A DNA stretch of 64,000 nucleotides, from positions 1,488,001-1,552,000 of the forward strand of contig NC_021592.1 of the NCBI RefSeq assembly GCF_000152265.2, given 5' to 3'. Source of the stretch: Ferroplasma acidarmanus Fer1 (GTDB taxonomy: Archaea > Thermoplasmatota > Thermoplasmata > Thermoplasmatales > Thermoplasmataceae). Every line of letters starts with the position of its first letter. The stretch's first letter is position 1. Under the pieces are notes generated by a model. That model saw only the letters and a program-made list of their open reading frames with translations, was not told the origin of the DNA and searched no databases. Below, piece by piece: positions 17,011 through 26,262 of this stretch. The translations under genes and the position numbers were made by a program.

Positions 17011-17163
17011 AATTAGAAGTAATAAAAGAAAAGATAAAAAGTTATGGATTGAACAGAGAGAATATGAGGGATTTAAAGAAGTGGAACCTTAATGATAGAT
17101 ATAAATGAGGGGTATGTAACAGGAAGAAAATATATTAATATGGAGGAAATCAACAGAGAGTAA
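17001..17163 (+). pseudogene. Short frameshifted reading frame, probable mobile remnant
   Basis: From the ATG at 17001 a 35-residue frame reads MQDQLEVIKEK to LNDRYK and stops at 17108. A shift of frame around 17085-17090 would continue it as LMIDINEGYVTGRKYINMEEINRE up to a stop at 17163, directly before the decayed IS256 sequence. Both parts have protein-like composition. The likely reading is a frameshifted or internally deleted transposase-associated frame, but the family is not recognised. Confidence 0.35.
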
Positions 17164-17164
17164 G

Positions 17165-17392
17165 GCTATTTACAATTTACAGAAAATAATGTACATTATC
17201 TGATTGCACAGTGTTATTCTTATTTCAAAAATTCATTCTCTCTTTTATTGTTTCCTTCAATATTCTATCCATATCTGTATTTTCAATATTTTGTTACCCC
17301 CTTGCTCAAAAGGTGTATCATTCCATGTTATTTGATGATTAAATTTGCTAGTAACAGGGGATTTATATTTACACATAATTATGTACACAACC
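17165..17392 (-). mobile_element. Internally deleted relic of the IS256-family element
   Basis: Read on the minus strand from 17392, the sequence matches the left end of the element at 36200 base for base over long stretches: GGTTGTGTA, then TAATTATGTGTAAATATAAA, the CTGTTAC block, TTTAATCAT, the GGGGGTAACAAAATA ribosome-site region and GAAAATACAGATA at the transposase start, then TAGAATATTGAAGGAAAC. About 28 bases are missing after codon 5 or so, the ATG has become TTG, and a large internal part is deleted. The last 60 bases resemble the region after the transposase stop at 37468. It is therefore a short, non-autonomous or dead derivative about 228 bases long. Confidence 0.8.
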
Positions 17393-17397
17393 TTCAC
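17384..17397 (-). repeat. 14-bp inverted repeat, right copy
   Basis: TACACAACCTTCAC is the exact reverse complement of 16306-16319, 1.09 kb away. Its inner part is the outer terminus of the IS256 relic. Confidence 0.6.
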
Positions 17398-17872
17398 AGA
17401 TTTTATTATTTATCCTCAGGCACTTAATATCCATATATGCAATAATAGGTATCGTCGAACCGAGAATTAATGACTATATAGTTGTTTTAAAGTATAACGA
17501 CTATGGCTTTAGATATTAATCAAAAACTCTGTATTGTATATGAGAACAGATTAAAATGAATAATTATTTTTATATCACCTTACTCTTTGCTTATTACAAT
17601 ACTACGCTTTCGAACTCAGAGCTATTAGCTAAACTACCTAATCTAAAAGTGTCCGGATTAGAGGCAAGTCTAAAGAGAGAACAAAATCATTTTTGAAGGC
17701 CACGGAGGTATGAAGTTATTTATAAGGATAACAGAGAAGGCATAATAACATGGATGTGAAAATTGGATTGACTTTTATTTTCAAATATTCAATAATTTCT
17801 ATATATCTAAAACATTTTAAAGGCATCTATAAAAGGTGTTATATGAGTTCATTTTACTTACAATTAATGGAA
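17398..17872. other. Intergenic, no gene seen
   Basis: This 475-base AT-rich stretch between the IS256 relic and the tRNA gene contains only short interrupted frames. No RNA structure or repeat stood out. Confidence 0.4.
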
Positions 17873-17944
17873 TGGGCCCGACCGGATTCGGACCGGTGAC
17901 CTTCTCCGTGTCAGGGAGACATCATACCACTAGACTACGAGCCC
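17873..17944 (-). tRNA. tRNA-Val (anticodon GAC)
   Basis: The minus strand folds into a complete cloverleaf of 72 bases. The acceptor stem is GGGCTCG with CGGGCCC (one G-U pair) and discriminator A. The anticodon stem TCTCC/GGAGA holds the loop CTGACAC with anticodon GAC, read as valine. The T arm is ACCGG, TCCGAAT, CCGGT. No intron is present and CCA is not encoded. Confidence 0.93.
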
Positions 17945-17985
17945 TCTAAGGTTGATTTGAAGATAATATATAATTTTTACCTAAT
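17945..17985 (-). promoter_or_regulatory. TATA element of tRNA-Val
   Basis: On the minus strand AATTATATATTA lies about 28 bases upstream of the first tRNA base, the usual archaeal promoter position. Confidence 0.5.
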
Positions 17986-18139
17986 AGAGATTTACTATTA
18001 TATCCTGAATTGCGTTTCTATATAAACACTACCATAGAAAAAAAGAATTAAAGAAAAAAGCTCACAGAAATTAAAAATATTACATATTTTCAAATAAATA
18101 GACAACAATACTCATATAGATAGGATTAATACTAAATAA

Positions 18140-19195
18140 ATGGTAGTTAGAGATTATTCGCTTTACATTAAAAGCCTCATGCATGAAAATAACAGAAAAA
18201 ATGATGTTGATAAACCAGTTTCCATCTGGAAAGAACTGGATCGCCTGAGAGGTAGCCCGGAGAAAACAATGGTATGTATTTTCAGGACAACAGGATGTGC
18301 GTGGTATAAATTTACGGCATGTTCCATGTGTGGCTATTTTAATGACACCTCCCCTGAAATAGTGGATGAAAATCTTATGAGGCAGGTAGATACATTATAT
18401 GATTCGCTTAACGATACAAAAGTATTGAAAATATTTACTTCCGGAAGTTTTCTCGATCCCAACGAAGTACACCCTGCCGTGAGGGATTACTTTATCGATA
18501 GGATGAAAGATAAGGTTGATAAATTGCTTGTAGAGTCAAGAACAGAATATATAAAACCTGAAACATTGCAACCATTTAAAAAGGCAAAGATTGACCTGAG
18601 AATAGCCATAGGGCTAGAAAGTGCAGATGACTATATTATGAAATATTCAGTTAATAAGGGAAGTACATTGAAAAAATTTATTGATGCTGCAAAAATTCTG
18701 CAACAGGAAAAAATAGAATTACGTACGTATTTATTGTTTAAACCTCCATTCATATCAGAAAAAATGGCTATTGCTGATATAGAAAAATCAGTTTCTATTG
18801 TAGCCCCATACTCGGCAGATATATCAATAAATCCAATGAATATCCAGAAGAATACACTGGTAGAGAAACTATGGAAAAAGGGACTGTACCGCCCACCCAG
18901 GCTATACTCCCTGGCAAAGATTTTGATAGACCTCGGAAGCCAGTACCCTGTCCTGTCATACCCTACAGGCGGGAATAAGGAGAGAGGAGTGCATAACGAT
19001 AAATACGACGGCAAATTGCTTGACCTTATAATGCAATCTTCCCTTGACCATGATTTTGGTGAATTAAGTGATTATTATAATTCACTGGATCTGGAAGACT
19101 ATAGATATGATCTGGATCTGGAAGATAAAATGTTCTTCCAGGGTGATTATATGACGCTTCTAAAACGCTTATCAGGTTCATCTATTACCTATTAA
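18140..19195 (+). CDS. Archaeosine biosynthesis radical SAM protein (RaSEA)
   Basis: This 351-residue protein matches the TIGR01210-type radical SAM family, now known as RaSEA, which works with ArcS to turn lysine-modified preQ0 into archaeosine at tRNA position 15. The iron-sulfur motif is the unusual spacing GCAWYKFTACSMCGY rather than CxxxCxxC, which is diagnostic for the family. Further family blocks are IFTSGSFLD, VESRTEYI, IGLES and INPMNIQ. The ArcS/TGT genes are not in the window. The gene's 3' end overlaps the convergent TyrA gene by 18 bases. Confidence 0.87.
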   Translation: MVVRDYSLYIKSLMHENNRKNDVDKPVSIWKELDRLRGSPEKTMVCIFRTTGCAWYKFTACSMCGYFNDTSPEIVDENLMRQVDTLYDSLNDTKVLKIFTSGSFLDPNEVHPAVRDYFIDRMKDKVDKLLVESRTEYIKPETLQPFKKAKIDLRIAIGLESADDYIMKYSVNKGSTLKKFIDAAKILQQEKIELRTYLLFKPPFISEKMAIADIEKSVSIVAPYSADISINPMNIQKNTLVEKLWKKGLYRPPRLYSLAKILIDLGSQYPVLSYPTGGNKERGVHNDKYDGKLLDLIMQSSLDHDFGELSDYYNSLDLEDYRYDLDLEDKMFFQGDYMTLLKRLSGSSITY

Positions 19196-19816
19196 TTTTT
19201 TAAGCTCATCCAGTTTTTTTTCTATATTTATTATTATTTCCATGGCCCTTTCATTGTATTTTATTGTGTCAAGAAAAATTTCGGTATTTTCATTATGTTT
19301 TATTTTTTCAATCTCGAGAAATTTGATATAGGAACCTGTTACTATATCTGTATTGCTAGCTTCAGATATGTATGAAAGTATATATGGTTTCACAAGTAGT
19401 TCGCTCATAAGATAATCATGCTCTCGGGCATTCATAGATATTATTCTGTATCCATTGAATAGTTCTTTTACCTTATCCAGTGAATCAGGAGTTGAAATAT
19501 CATTAATGAAGATAATTGTCTTATTAGTTTTATAGGATTCTGGCCCGAATAATGGGTGAATACTTATTATATGCCCGGAAAATTCCTCCATGTTATACTT
19601 CATGGATGTTAAATCAACAAACCCTCTATATTCAGGAAAACTGCGGATAATATTCACTGTTTCCTCCAATGGAACTGCTAGAAGTGCAAAATCAGCTTTT
19701 GTAAGTTCAGATTGAAGTTGATCTTCATTTTCAAGGTCTATGGATGATGACCCGGGAAAAATTTTCATCAATGTTCTTCCTAAACGCCCCTCTGATCCTA
19801 CTATTAATAAATGCAT
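19178..19816 (-). CDS. tyrA: Prephenate dehydrogenase
   Basis: The start at 19816 gives a 212-residue protein beginning MHLLIVGSEGRLGR, a Rossmann dinucleotide loop at the very N-terminus. The pattern ALLAVPLEET, FVDLTSMK and IISIHPLFGPES matches TyrA enzymes, where the HPLFGP/HPMFGP motif carries a substrate-binding His. It would oxidatively decarboxylate prephenate to 4-hydroxyphenylpyruvate in tyrosine synthesis. It is short for the family (usually about 270), the C-terminal dimerisation domain being reduced. The start lies just after the stop of chorismate mutase, so the two consecutive steps are coupled. Confidence 0.85.
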   Translation of the reverse strand: MHLLIVGSEGRLGRTLMKIFPGSSSIDLENEDQLQSELTKADFALLAVPLEETVNIIRSFPEYRGFVDLTSMKYNMEEFSGHIISIHPLFGPESYKTNKTIIFINDISTPDSLDKVKELFNGYRIISMNAREHDYLMSELLVKPYILSYISEASNTDIVTGSYIKFLEIEKIKHNENTEIFLDTIKYNERAMEIIINIEKKLDELKKLIGNR

Positions 19817-19817
19817 A

Positions 19818-20393
19818 TTACTGTATTTCCACGGTATATATATTTGCTTTACTGGCAAGGAAATTTTCAGATATAAGCATGGAACCATCTTTTATTATTA
19901 TCTCCTGATTTTCTCTTCCATCCATATATATAACAAGATCAGGCTTTTCAATAGCATTTGCTATATGGTGCCCGGCACTGATAAGGATTTTGCTAATTTC
20001 ATGGTAATCGCATAGCACCACAGTGCCCGGATTAAGGATTCTGGAAAGGAGAAATATGAGATTATCCCTCTCACTTCTGTATTCTATATATTTTACTCCA
20101 TTAAGAATTCTGGAATACTTTACACTATCAGCAGAGTTTCTATTTAAAACTTCATAATTTATTGAAAACTCGAAAAGCAAATTCAACACAAATTCAGTGA
20201 AATGATCGTATGAAAGGGATTTTAATATCTCTATTTCCCTCTCCCGATTTCTTATTTTCAGACCTCCGGCAACCTTACATTCCCCAATTTTACCAGCTAT
20301 TTCCCTCCTTTCTTCAAGTAGTTTGATAATATCTCTGGAATTATTGTAAAGTTCATTTCTCAGGGTATCCATATTATTAATAAATTCTATCAC
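19818..20393 (-). CDS. Chorismate mutase (AroQ type) with extra C-terminal domain
   Basis: The first 90 residues are an all-helical AroQ chorismate mutase: LRNELYNNSRDIIKLLEER, then IAGKIGECK, then IRNREREIEILK fit the H1-H2 pattern with the catalytic Arg, Lys and Glu positions. It converts chorismate to prephenate, the TyrA substrate made by the next gene. The remaining 100 residues (from about RILNGVKYIEYR) are not a prephenate dehydratase or dehydrogenase that I can recognise and look like an alpha/beta domain. The annotated start is GTG at 20393, with a TATA-like TTTTATATG about 25 bases upstream; an ATG at 20372 would shorten the protein by 7 residues. Confidence 0.8.
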   Translation of the reverse strand: MIEFINNMDTLRNELYNNSRDIIKLLEERREIAGKIGECKVAGGLKIRNREREIEILKSLSYDHFTEFVLNLLFEFSINYEVLNRNSADSVKYSRILNGVKYIEYRSERDNLIFLLSRILNPGTVVLCDYHEISKILISAGHHIANAIEKPDLVIYMDGRENQEIIIKDGSMLISENFLASKANIYTVEIQ

Positions 20394-20397
20394 CTAT

Positions 20398-20414
20398 GAT
20401 AGAGTATATCTATC
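20398..20414. promoter_or_regulatory. Palindrome GATAGA-N5-TCTATC before chorismate mutase
   Basis: GATAGA (20398-20403) and TCTATC (20409-20414) form an inverted repeat with a 5-base spacer, between the TATA-like element and the GTG start of the chorismate mutase-TyrA pair. The position would block the transcription start site, so it is a candidate operator. No binding protein can be named. Confidence 0.45.
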
Positions 20415-20525
20415 ACATATAAAAATTTTCCAATTTTAACAACAATGCATTACCATTAAACTGCTAATTCCACACAGAAAATTTAGAGGGCAAACTTTAA
20501 ATTAAACAAATTTATAAGAGAAATA

Positions 20526-21494
20526 TTGAAATTAAAAGATTTAGGGGAGAGAAAAATAATACAAACCCTTGAAGATGGCTCTAAAAATCTTGACAACAGG
20601 GACGATTGTGCAATTATAGGCTTTGGCAATTATTATGCTTTGTTATCAACGGATCTTATAACAAGGGAAACCCATTTGCCAGAAGGCGCAGAACCTTTTC
20701 TCGCCGGAAAATTTTTTGCGGCAATTAACCTGAGCGACATTGCAGCTATGGCCGGAATACCATCAGGTTTCCTTATCTCTTTATCTGTATCTCCTGAATA
20801 TGATATTTCCTATCTGGAGGAATTTTACAGGGGAGTGAGGCACGAGCTGGACAAGTTTAATGTGTCTATCATTGGTGGCGATACAAAAGAAGGTTCTGAT
20901 TTTACAGCAGCCGGTACTATAATAGGGAAACAGGTGCCGGAACTTATAAGAAGGCGATCAGAAATTAAACCCGGGCAATTTCTGATGGTAACAAATTCTT
21001 TAGGGTCATCGGCCGCCGGATATATTTATTACATGTATGGAATAAACCGTGAACTGGGAATCAGAAAGATGCTTGATGTTGAGCCAAGGATTAATGAAGC
21101 AATAAAAATTAGTGCCTCCGGGGCAAAATTTATGATGGACTTATCAGACGGGGTTTACGCTTCTATACATCAAATTTCAACTGACTTTGGCGTTGGCTTT
21201 AAACTATACGGTGATAAAATACCATTTGACAGGGATGTTGAAAAGGCTGCATCCATCTCCAATTTTTCAGTCAGCGACATAGCATTGTCATTTGGCGGAG
21301 ATTATGAACTGATGTTTACAGTTGAAAAAAATTCCCTTGAAGAATTTATGGCAGCCATGTCACATGAAAATATAGAAGTCCATTGCATAGGCGAAACATA
21401 TAACGGCGATAATGTAATCTATGATGGCAGGGCATGGGTTCCAGTAATAAATAAGGGATACGAACATTTCAACAGTATGCCACTTAATAAATAA
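20526..21494 (+). CDS. thiL: Thiamine-monophosphate kinase
   Basis: This 322-residue enzyme phosphorylates thiamine monophosphate to thiamine diphosphate, the cofactor needed by, for example, the decarboxylase at 33655-35196. Family signatures include the N-terminal LKDLGERKIIQ, NRDDCAII, STDLITRETH, INLSDIAAMAG, SIIGGDTKEG (metal and ATP site) and LSFGGDYELMFTV. Length is normal. The start codon is TTG at 20526; no ATG fits, and an AT-rich region upstream (TTTAAATTAAAC) suggests a leaderless transcript. Confidence 0.93.
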   Translation: MKLKDLGERKIIQTLEDGSKNLDNRDDCAIIGFGNYYALLSTDLITRETHLPEGAEPFLAGKFFAAINLSDIAAMAGIPSGFLISLSVSPEYDISYLEEFYRGVRHELDKFNVSIIGGDTKEGSDFTAAGTIIGKQVPELIRRRSEIKPGQFLMVTNSLGSSAAGYIYYMYGINRELGIRKMLDVEPRINEAIKISASGAKFMMDLSDGVYASIHQISTDFGVGFKLYGDKIPFDRDVEKAASISNFSVSDIALSFGGDYELMFTVEKNSLEEFMAAMSHENIEVHCIGETYNGDNVIYDGRAWVPVINKGYEHFNSMPLNK

Positions 21495-21511
21495 TGCCAA
21501 AAGGGTAAAAC

Positions 21512-21536
21512 TTATATAGAAAATATTTATATAGAA
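21512..21536 (+). promoter_or_regulatory. Duplicated TATA element of the grpE-dnaK-dnaJ operon
   Basis: TTATATAGAA occurs at 21512-21521 and again at 21527-21536, a 15-bp offset. The downstream copy is centred about 20-24 bases before the GrpE start codons. Two TATA-like sites in series could give two start points or a heat-responsive promoter; this is inference. Confidence 0.5.
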
Positions 21537-21550
21537 GAACAAATATACTT

Positions 21551-22066
21551 ATGATGAACCATAAAGAATATAATAGGCCCCTTGAATTCGATATAGAGCA
21601 GGTAAGGAAGAGAAATAAAATGAAAGACAGGGAAGAGATGAAGAAATATAAACAGTTATACACAGATACGATGTCTGATCTCAATGACTACAAGAGCCTC
21701 TATGTGCGCCAGCGTTCAGAGATGGAAAACTATTCAAAATACAAAGAAAGGGAAATAGAAAACATCAGAAAAAATGCTAGCAGTGATCTCATTAAGGAAC
21801 TCCTGCCTGTTCTTGATACACTCGATGCCGGTATAGCCCACGACCCAAAACTGGAGCCGGTAAGGTCCCAGCTGTTAAAAGTACTTCAATCACATGGATT
21901 GCAGGTACTTGAGGTTAAAGGGACAAAATACGATCCGAATCTGGAAGAGGCTGTGGGTGTCCTGGACCAGGGGGAGGATGGAACCGTTCTTGAAGAGGTT
22001 CAGAAAGGTTATACACTTAATGGCGATGTTCTAAGAACATCAAAAGTAATAGTTTCAAAAAGGTGA
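21551..22066 (+). CDS. grpE: Nucleotide exchange factor GrpE
   Basis: This 171-residue protein releases ADP from DnaK. It has a long N-terminal coiled coil (about residues 20-75, highly charged) followed by the beta-wing domain with family motifs DLIKELLPVLDTLD and YDPNLEEAVGV and the closing GYTLNGDVLRTSKVIV. It starts with two ATG codons and heads the chaperone operon, 6 bases before dnaK. Confidence 0.95.
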   Translation: MMNHKEYNRPLEFDIEQVRKRNKMKDREEMKKYKQLYTDTMSDLNDYKSLYVRQRSEMENYSKYKEREIENIRKNASSDLIKELLPVLDTLDAGIAHDPKLEPVRSQLLKVLQSHGLQVLEVKGTKYDPNLEEAVGVLDQGEDGTVLEEVQKGYTLNGDVLRTSKVIVSKR

Positions 22067-22072
22067 AATAAA

Positions 22073-23959
22073 ATGAGTAAAATAATAGGTATAGATCTAG
22101 GTACAAGCAATTCGGCAGCGGCTGTTGTTATTTCTGGAAAGCCAGAAACCATTCCAGCAGCAGAGGGCGTATCACTGGGCGGAAAATCTTTTCCAAGCTA
22201 TGTGGCGTTCACAAAAGACGGACAACTACTGGTAGGCGAGCCTGCAAGGAGACAGGCTCTCCTTAACCCCGAGGGAACAATATACGGTGCCAAAAGGAAA
22301 ATGGGAACAGATTTCAAATATAAAATATTCGGAAAAGAATATACGCCGCAGCAGATTTCAGCATTTATATTGCAGAAGATAAAAAAAGATGCAGAGGCAT
22401 TTCTCGGTGAACCGGTAAACGATGCTGTTATCACTGTACCGGCATATTTCAACGATAACCAGAGACAGGCAACAAAGGATGCCGGGGCTATAGCCGGGCT
22501 TAATGTAAAAAGGATTATAAATGAGCCTACCGCTGCGTGCATGGCTTATGGAATTGATAAGCTCAACGAAACTTTAAAAATACTTATTTACGATTTTGGC
22601 GGAGGCACACTTGATGTTACAGTGATGGATTTCGGCCAGGGAGTTTTTGAAGTTATGTCAACATCCGGTGATACAAAACTGGGTGGCAGTGATATGGATG
22701 AAGCTATAGTTAACTTCCTTGCTGATGATTTCAAATCCAAGGAAGGAATAGATCTCAGGAAAGACAAATCTGCATATATCAGGTTAAGGGATGCAGCCGA
22801 GAAAGCAAAAATAGAGCTGTCTACAGTTCTGGAATCAGATATAAACCTTCCATATATAACAGCCACTCAGGACGGCCCGAAGCACCTGGAATTTAAACTT
22901 ACCAGGGCAAAGCTGGAGGAACTTATTGCGCCAATAGTCGGAAAGTCTGCAGCATCTCTGGACAAAGCACTTGAAGGAGCCAAGCTTTCAAAGGGTGATA
23001 TAAACAAGATTATACTCATTGGCGGACCTACAAGGATGCCATATGTCAAAAAATATGTTGAAGATTACTTTGGCAAAAAATCCGAAGGCGGTGTTGACCC
23101 GATGCAGGCAGTTGCAACAGGTGCTGCAATTCAGGGAGGAGTGCTGATGGGAGATATAAAAGATATTGTACTTCTGGATGTAACTCCTTTGACACTTGGC
23201 ATAGAAACTGTTGGTGGAGTTATGACTCCGTTGATAAATGCCAATGCTACAATACCAACAAAGAAAACCCAGGTCTTCTCTACTGCAGCTGATATGCAAA
23301 CATCTGTCGAGATTCATATAGTCCAGGGTGAAAGGCCACTTGTTAAAGATGATGTTTCTCTAGGAAATTTCGTACTCACAGGAATAGCACCTGCGCCAAG
23401 GGGAGTCCCACAGATTGAAGTTACATTTGATATCGATGCAAATGGCATACTGAACGTTTCCGCAAAAGACAAGGGTACCGGCAAATCCCAGAGTATTTCT
23501 ATCAGTGCCTCAAACAAGCTTTCCAAGGATGAAATAGAAAAAATGAAAAAGGAAGCTGAGCAATATGCAGAAGAGGACAAGAAAGAAAAGGAGACAATAG
23601 AAACACTGAATAACGGTGAATCTCTGGCATATACTGTAGAAAAAACAATAAACGAAGCAGGGGACAAACTTGACAACGAAACAAAGGATAAAATAAAGGG
23701 CATTATAAAAGACCTGAAGGATGCTGTTGAGAAGAAAGATGTAGATAAAGTAAAGGAGATTACAGAAAACTTAACAAAGGAAATGACTGAAGTCTACACT
23801 AAAATGGCTCAGGCGCAGCAGCCAGATCAGGGCGCCGGGCAACAATCTGAACAACAGTCTGAACAGCAGGGAGAAGAGGGATCCTCGCAGGAACAGAATA
23901 ATAACGAACAGCAATCAGATGACAGTACTGTTAATACCGACTATAAAGAAAACCAATGA
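22073..23959 (+). CDS. dnaK: Chaperone DnaK (Hsp70)
   Basis: This 628-residue ATP-dependent chaperone starts [15 protein letters not shown], the Hsp70 phosphate-1 motif. Further family signatures are [13 protein letters not shown] and [13 protein letters not shown]. The substrate-binding domain begins near residue 370 ([14 protein letters not shown]), and the C-terminal tail is rich in Gln, Glu and Ser. A GGTGA ribosome site precedes the ATG. Hsp70 systems in archaea were acquired from bacteria and Thermoplasmatales are among the groups that carry one, so the operon fits the suggested lineage. Confidence 0.98.
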   Translation: MSKIIGIDLGTSNSAAAVVISGKPETIPAAEGVSLGGKSFPSYVAFTKDGQLLVGEPARRQALLNPEGTIYGAKRKMGTDFKYKIFGKEYTPQQISAFILQKIKKDAEAFLGEPVNDAVITVPAYFNDNQRQATKDAGAIAGLNVKRIINEPTAACMAYGIDKLNETLKILIYDFGGGTLDVTVMDFGQGVFEVMSTSGDTKLGGSDMDEAIVNFLADDFKSKEGIDLRKDKSAYIRLRDAAEKAKIELSTVLESDINLPYITATQDGPKHLEFKLTRAKLEELIAPIVGKSAASLDKALEGAKLSKGDINKIILIGGPTRMPYVKKYVEDYFGKKSEGGVDPMQAVATGAAIQGGVLMGDIKDIVLLDVTPLTLGIETVGGVMTPLINANATIPTKKTQVFSTAADMQTSVEIHIVQGERPLVKDDVSLGNFVLTGIAPAPRGVPQIEVTFDIDANGILNVSAKDKGTGKSQSISISASNKLSKDEIEKMKKEAEQYAEEDKKEKETIETLNNGESLAYTVEKTINEAGDKLDNETKDKIKGIIKDLKDAVEKKDVDKVKEITENLTKEMTEVYTKMAQAQQPDQGAGQQSEQQSEQQGEEGSSQEQNNNEQQSDDSTVNTDYKENQ

Positions 23960-23965
23960 GTTAAA

Positions 23966-25069
23966 ATGTCAGGAGATTATTATCAGATACTGGGAGTAGA
24001 TAAAACCGCTTCTCAGGAAGAGATACGTTCAAAGTTCAGAGAACTTGCTAAGAAATACCACCCCGATGTAAATTCAGGCAGTAAGGAGGCTGAACAGAAA
24101 TTCAAGGAAATCGCAGAAGCGTATGAAGTGCTTTCAGATCCCCAGAAAAGGCAACAATATGATGCTACCGGCTCTACAACATTTGGAGATGCAGGAGCTG
24201 GCGGTGGCGCAGGCTTTAACTGGGATAATTTCTCACATTTTGACGATATTAATGATATATTTAATACCATATTCGGCGGCGGATTTGGAAGAGGAAATTT
24301 CAATGGTTCCTATGGCAGTAGTAGCCCCCAGCCGGACCTCGATATTTATGTAAAACTTAACGTCACTATGGAGGATGCATATTACGGTGCATCAAAACCT
24401 ATTAAGTTCAAAAGAAATGCCATGTGTGAAGTATGCAATGGTACAGGAGCGGAAGGTGGAGTACTGGTTACATGCCCCACCTGCCATGGTACCGGCCAGG
24501 AAAGAATAAGCAGGGGGCAGGGTTTCTTTAACTTTGTCCAGGTAATAGTATGCCGTACCTGTATGGGAAAAGGAAAAATACCGAAAACCCCCTGCAAAGC
24601 ATGTGCTGGAAAAGGATACATACCAAAAATGGAGAACATTTCTATAACAATACCAAAGGGCGTTGATACCAACACAAGGCTCAGGACACAGAAACTGGGC
24701 AACTCTTTTGGTGGTGTGACCGGTGACCTATACGCTGTCGTTTATGTCCAGCCGAACCCGAATATAAAACGTACCGGCGATAATCTCTACGTTAAAGAAG
24801 CCATAGATTTCCCTACAGCTGCTCTGGGCGGGTCTGTTGAAATTCCCCTTTTCAAAGAGAAATTTACTTTAAATATTCCTGCTGGAAGCCAGCCAGAGGA
24901 TGTATTGAGGATTAAAGGTGCTGGAATGCCTAAATTAACCTCACGTGGGAGTGGAGACCTCCTTGTTGTGCTAAAACTTCAGGTTCCGAAGCACCTTACA
25001 TCCAGGGAAAAGGAACTAATAGAGGAGCTCAAGGGCGAACCTGTTAAGAAATCCTGGTTCCACATATGA
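23966..25069 (+). CDS. dnaJ: Chaperone DnaJ (Hsp40)
   Basis: This 367-residue co-chaperone has a J domain with HPD (KYHPDVN, about residue 33), a Gly/Phe-rich linker ([14 protein letters not shown]) and four zinc-finger repeats [24 protein letters not shown] and CKACAGKG, followed by the C-terminal peptide-binding domain. It is a complete type I DnaJ. It lies 6 bases after dnaK, completing the operon. Confidence 0.97.
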   Translation: MSGDYYQILGVDKTASQEEIRSKFRELAKKYHPDVNSGSKEAEQKFKEIAEAYEVLSDPQKRQQYDATGSTTFGDAGAGGGAGFNWDNFSHFDDINDIFNTIFGGGFGRGNFNGSYGSSSPQPDLDIYVKLNVTMEDAYYGASKPIKFKRNAMCEVCNGTGAEGGVLVTCPTCHGTGQERISRGQGFFNFVQVIVCRTCMGKGKIPKTPCKACAGKGYIPKMENISITIPKGVDTNTRLRTQKLGNSFGGVTGDLYAVVYVQPNPNIKRTGDNLYVKEAIDFPTAALGGSVEIPLFKEKFTLNIPAGSQPEDVLRIKGAGMPKLTSRGSGDLLVVLKLQVPKHLTSREKELIEELKGEPVKKSWFHI

Positions 25070-25296
25070 TATTATTATAAATTACAACAGAAAATTGTTA
25101 TCTTTTCATTTTTATATTGAATAGCGAATTAACGTTCTTTATTTTTATATAATATAATTCCGGCTTATCCTAAATGCGGGAAAATAGAAAAGATGATCCA
25201 TAACATAAAAAAACTAAAAGTTTCAGACTAAAAATGAAGTTAAGCAAATGAGAAAGTTTAATTTAAATTCCAGTAAAATATATTTTATAAAAAAAT

Positions 25297-26220
25297 TTAT
25301 GGAGAGTTAAGGTACTCTCTCCATGTTGTTCCTTCCATCATCGGGTTTAAAAGCCTTATATAGGGCCCTCTTATCAATGTGTCAAGAACCTTGTCGTGGA
25401 TCTCTCTTGCTGGATGTGCAAACAGAACCCTTCCAATTCCAAACATTGCGTCGTTCGGGGAGGCCCATTCCATATGAACTTTGTACTCAGGTGGTGTAGG
25501 CCTTGCCTCTTCTGGTTTGAATGAACCCTCCTGCTGTGTTGGTACTTCACCACCGGATTCCAGTGTTTCATGAATTCCCTTTGACTTCAGCTGGAATGAC
25601 CCTACTGCTGAGACACCAACTTCTTTTAAAATCATGTATCCCAGAAATCCCGGCGCCTTTTCAAAGTCTTTCATTACTTCAACTATTGTTGATTCGAATT
25701 CCTTTTCCTTATCCTTCTTTACAGTGTGCTCGGACAGTGCTATTGTTCTCTGGCCGTATGGCATGGATATAGGCGGAACTCCTGCTGGGTCTCCCGCAGC
25801 GAATTTTTTCCCGAACATGGTTGTGAAATCAGCCATTTCCGTGTTTAATGGCATGCTGGCATCTACAATTTCATATAATGGTTCCCATGGTCCATAAACT
25901 ACCTGTGAAAGGCAGGATGAGCATAATCTGAATATTGAAGAGAAGTTTTCCCTGTGCATATCTTCGTGGTCTTTAATGCTTTTCCACATTGTATACTGAT
26001 ATACATTCATAGTATCCATTTTTGTCATATCCATGGAGCCACCGCCCCATCTTGTACCCATCGGTATTATCCCGAATTGCATATGATTCTGGAATCCAAC
26101 AAATCCCGGATGCCTGGCTGTTACCTGGCATACTTTCGGACCAACCTGCTGGAACATCTGCATGGTCGTGTCGTTATTCAACATCTCCACTTCGTTTATT
26201 GCTACGTAAGGTTTAGGCAT
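25297..26220 (-). CDS. sor: Sulfur oxygenase reductase
   Basis: This 307-residue enzyme disproportionates elemental sulfur with O2 to sulfite, thiosulfate and sulfide in the cytoplasm. All essential features of the family are visible: Cys31 (VCQVTARH), the iron ligands His85, His89 ([10 protein letters not shown]) and Glu113 (GPWEPLY), and the CSSC pair at 100 and 103. Length is normal. The start is fixed by a GGTGAT ribosome site 5 bases before the ATG. It forms a single-gene unit. The gene indicates sulfur metabolism in the host; in characterised archaea SOR forms a hollow 24-mer. Confidence 0.96.
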   Translation of the reverse strand: MPKPYVAINEVEMLNNDTTMQMFQQVGPKVCQVTARHPGFVGFQNHMQFGIIPMGTRWGGGSMDMTKMDTMNVYQYTMWKSIKDHEDMHRENFSSIFRLCSSCLSQVVYGPWEPLYEIVDASMPLNTEMADFTTMFGKKFAAGDPAGVPPISMPYGQRTIALSEHTVKKDKEKEFESTIVEVMKDFEKAPGFLGYMILKEVGVSAVGSFQLKSKGIHETLESGGEVPTQQEGSFKPEEARPTPPEYKVHMEWASPNDAMFGIGRVLFAHPAREIHDKVLDTLIRGPYIRLLNPMMEGTTWREYLNSP

Positions 26221-26224
26221 TTTT

Positions 26225-26262
26225 TATCACCATATTATAGATGAATAAGTCATATATAAGGT
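26225..26262 (-). promoter_or_regulatory. Promoter and ribosome site of sor
   Basis: On the minus strand CTTATATATG (around 26251-26260) lies about 36 bases before the ATG, and GGTGAT lies at about 26226-26231. Unlike most first genes here, sor therefore has a short leader with a Shine-Dalgarno. Confidence 0.5.

Noticed and set aside
19740-20015. 91-codon plus-strand frame across the TyrA/chorismate mutase junction
   Set aside because: Antisense to both genes, without a start signal.
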